Positions 5,622-7,144 of a DNA stretch of 7,144 nucleotides are shown in pieces. The stretch is from Pseudomonadota bacterium (GTDB lineage Bacteria; Pseudomonadota; Alphaproteobacteria; UBA1280; UBA12223): the NCBI GenBank assembly GCA_002937495.1, contig PTJW01000051.1:1-7144 (forward strand), written 5' to 3'. Positions within the stretch are counted from its first letter, which is position 1; every line of letters starts with the position of its first letter. Below the pieces are notes generated by a model. It saw only the letters and a program-made list of their open reading frames with translations. It made no database searches and was not told the DNA's origin. Both the position numbers and the translations under genes were made by a program.

Positions 5622-6443
5622 ATGAAAAAACAAATTTTAGTATTATCATTATTTGCAGTGCTAGCAGCATGTGCAGGTTCAAAAGAATCTAAAGAAATTA
5701 TTGGTACAGATGTATCATTATATAACCAAGGTATGGATGCTTTACAGGGTAAAAAATATTCAAAAGCTATTAACTTATTTGAAGAGTTAGACCGTCAACA
5801 CCCTTACTCAAGCTATGCACAAAAAGGTCATGTTATGACTATTTTCGCTAAATTTGAAAATGAAGACTATGATGAAGTTATTTTTGAAGCAGATGCATTT
5901 ATTCAAGAAAATGTAGGCTTTAAAAACCTTGCATATATCTATTACTTAAAAGGCTTAGCTGATTATTATAGAATTTCAGATCCTAAGCGTGACCAAGGGC
6001 ATACTAAAAATGCTTTAGCAACATTCCAAGCTTTAGTTAATAGATTTCCTGATAGTAAATATGCTGAAGAAGCAGAACAAAAAATTATCCTTTGCCAAGA
6101 CCACTTAGCAAGTAAAGAAATGGAAGTTGGTAGATATTACCAATCAACAGGTAATATGTTAGCTGCAGCAAATAGATTCCAAACTGTAGTAAATGAATAC
6201 CAAAGATCATCACAACACCTGAAGCTCTATACCGTAATTGCAGAGGTTTACACTGCATTAGGTTTAAATGATGAAGCTGTAAGAGCATTAAGTATTTTAG
6301 GTTATAACTACTCAGGCCAATCTGTATGGTATGAAAAAGGCTATGACTTACTTACAAATATTGATGACCATGAAAGAAAATACAAAGACCAAGACTGGTA
6401 CCAAAAGTTCACTAAAGGTGTAAATAAAGTATTTTATAACTAA
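5622..6443 (+). CDS. bamD: Outer membrane assembly lipoprotein BamD
   Basis: BamD (ComL/YfiO) is the essential lipoprotein partner of BamA in the complex that folds beta-barrel proteins into the outer membrane. The 273-residue chain starts with a lipoprotein signal (basic KK, hydrophobic stretch, lipobox LAAC with Cys17); Ala18 at +2 is consistent with outer-membrane sorting. The rest is built of tetratricopeptide-like helical pairs from about 33 to 245, including the first-repeat motif Y...FEELDRQHPYS and VNRFPDSKYAEEA. An AAAGGG ribosome binding site lies eight bases upstream. It sits between ccsA and recN; bamD followed by recN is a common alphaproteobacterial order. Residues about 199-205 (HLKLYTV) look wrong for the family: the expected TPEALYR is present in another frame (see 6215-6237), which suggests paired compensating frameshifts or sequencing errors. 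The protein is otherwise full length. Confidence 0.95.
   Translation: MKKQILVLSLFAVLAACAGSKESKEIIGTDVSLYNQGMDALQGKKYSKAINLFEELDRQHPYSSYAQKGHVMTIFAKFENEDYDEVIFEADAFIQENVGFKNLAYIYYLKGLADYYRISDPKRDQGHTKNALATFQALVNRFPDSKYAEEAEQKIILCQDHLASKEMEVGRYYQSTGNMLAAANRFQTVVNEYQRSSQHLKLYTVIAEVYTALGLNDEAVRALSILGYNYSGQSVWYEKGYDLLTNIDDHERKYKDQDWYQKFTKGVNKVFYN
6215..6237 (+). other. bamD: Segment of bamD read out of the ancestral frame (putative paired indels)
   Basis: In the bamD frame this stretch reads HLKLYTV with codons unusual for the neighbourhood (CTG, CTC, ACC). One base earlier in phase, from 6215, it reads TPEALYR with AT-ending codons typical of the window (aca cct gaa gct cta tac). TPEALYR followed by AEVYTALGL is what I expect in BamD at this place. 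A missing base near 6213-6216 and an extra A near 6236-6237 would explain it. This is directly visible in the sequence; the cause is inferred. Confidence 0.7.
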
Positions 6444-6474
6444 TTTATTATAATTTTACAAATAGGGTAGTATT

Positions 6475-7144
6475 ATGCTAGAAAGACTAACAATTAATAA
6501 TGTTGTTTTAGTTGAAAAACAAGAAGTAGATTTAAAAAATGGATTTATCGCTCTTACAGGTGAAACTGGTGCAGGTAAATCTGTTTTTATTGATTCTATT
6601 GCCTTAACATTAGGCCAACGAGCAAACGCTGAATATATTAGAAATGGCGAAGATAGTGCAACTATTCAAGCTGATTTTTACTTTAAAGATGATCATAAAA
6701 GCGTATCTCAATTAAAAGACTTTGGTATTGATGTTGACGGTAACGAATTTTCTATTAGAAGAAAAATTACAGCAGATGGTAGATCTACTATTTTTGTAAA
6801 TGGTAGTAAGGTTACTCAAACACAAATTAAGTCAATTGCTACTCATTTGGTTGATATGCACTCGCAATATGATAACCAAGTACTTTTAGATGCTAAAAAT
6901 CATGTTGATTTATTAGATAACTTTGCAGGCATTGATAAGTCAAAACTTATTGCTGCATATAAAGACTACAAAACAAAAAAAACAGAACTTGACAGCTTTA
7001 AAGATAAAGCTAACGACCAAGAACGTGAACTTGCTTTACAAAAGTCATACCTTGATGAGTTAGAAACTTTAGATGTAAAAGCTAATGAATTAGATGATTT
7101 AATGGCAGAAAGAAAAATGCTTATGTCATCTGAAAAAGTTATTG
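6475..7144 (+). CDS. recN: DNA repair protein RecN (5' part)
   Basis: RecN is an SMC-like ATPase that helps join and repair DNA double-strand breaks. The frame is open from the ATG at 6475 to the window end, giving 223 codons of a protein usually about 550 residues long. The N-terminal ATP-binding head shows Walker A GETGAGKS at 29-36, followed by FIDSIALTLGQRA. The RecN-typical GRSTIFVNG (102-110) and MHSQYDNQVLLD (128-139) come next. From about residue 153 the chain turns into charged helix, the beginning of the coiled-coil arm. AGGG at 6464-6467 supports the start. It follows bamD by 31 bp with no terminator between. No clear LexA operator was found upstream, so SOS control is not shown by this sequence. 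The Walker B half lies beyond the window. Confidence 0.96.
   Translation, partial: MLERLTINNVVLVEKQEVDLKNGFIALTGETGAGKSVFIDSIALTLGQRANAEYIRNGEDSATIQADFYFKDDHKSVSQLKDFGIDVDGNEFSIRRKITADGRSTIFVNGSKVTQTQIKSIATHLVDMHSQYDNQVLLDAKNHVDLLDNFAGIDKSKLIAAYKDYKTKKTELDSFKDKANDQERELALQKSYLDELETLDVKANELDDLMAERKMLMSSEKVI

Noticed and set aside
6085..6288. 67-codon - strand open frame inside bamD
   Set aside because: It is fully antisense to bamD, has Leu/Gln-rich shadow composition, and has no supporting regulatory signals.
6407..6421. Possible alphaproteobacterial LexA box (GTTC-N7-GTTC) upstream of recN
   Set aside because: The sequence is GTTC-N7-GTGT, with two mismatches in the second half, and it lies inside the bamD coding region, so it is not a convincing operator.
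6449..6454. Perfect TATAAT between bamD and recN as a recN promoter
   Set aside because: No -35-like hexamer lies at suitable spacing (AAAGTA at 17 bp). In such AT-rich gaps TATAAT is expected by chance, and co-transcription with bamD explains expression.

Overview
The window is strongly AT-rich DNA (about 30% G+C by eye) from a Gram-negative bacterium. It encodes an outer-membrane assembly lipoprotein (BamD), a RodZ-like cell-shape protein, RuvC and RecN. The bamD-recN order and the sequence of the BamD C-terminal half point to an AT-rich alphaproteobacterium. That assignment is an inference from gene order and remembered family features, not from a search. All genes read cleanly with the standard code; stops are TAA or TAG.

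Positions 1-817, left edge: the 3' end of an unrecognised + strand gene meets a 93-residue, two-helix membrane protein on the - strand. Two back-to-back intrinsic terminators separate them. A perfect 10-bp tandem repeat lies in the small gene's upstream region. Positions 818-1702 (- strand) encode a GGDEF diguanylate cyclase with intact active-site and inhibitory-site motifs and its own terminator.

Positions 1725-4575: a strong sigma70-type promoter (TTGACA, 17 bp, TAAGAT) starts a + strand run of four genes: an unrecognised single-pass membrane coiled-coil protein, ruvC, a di-haem cytochrome b561 family protein and a RodZ-like protein. It ends at a clear intrinsic terminator. The functions are mixed (Holliday junction resolution, membrane electron transfer, cell shape), so this is a co-transcribed housekeeping group and not an obvious pathway.

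Positions 4574-7144: a second + strand run holds ccsA (System II cytochrome c haem export/ligation), bamD and the 5' part of recN, which runs off the window. The most notable observation is in bamD. For about seven codons a conserved-looking TPEALYR stretch is found only in another frame, as if two opposite single-base frameshifts flank it. No mobile element, CRISPR array, tRNA or rRNA was seen, and I found no convincing novel multi-gene system. The unexplained items are the 93-residue membrane protein with its tandem repeat and the 231-residue coiled-coil protein.
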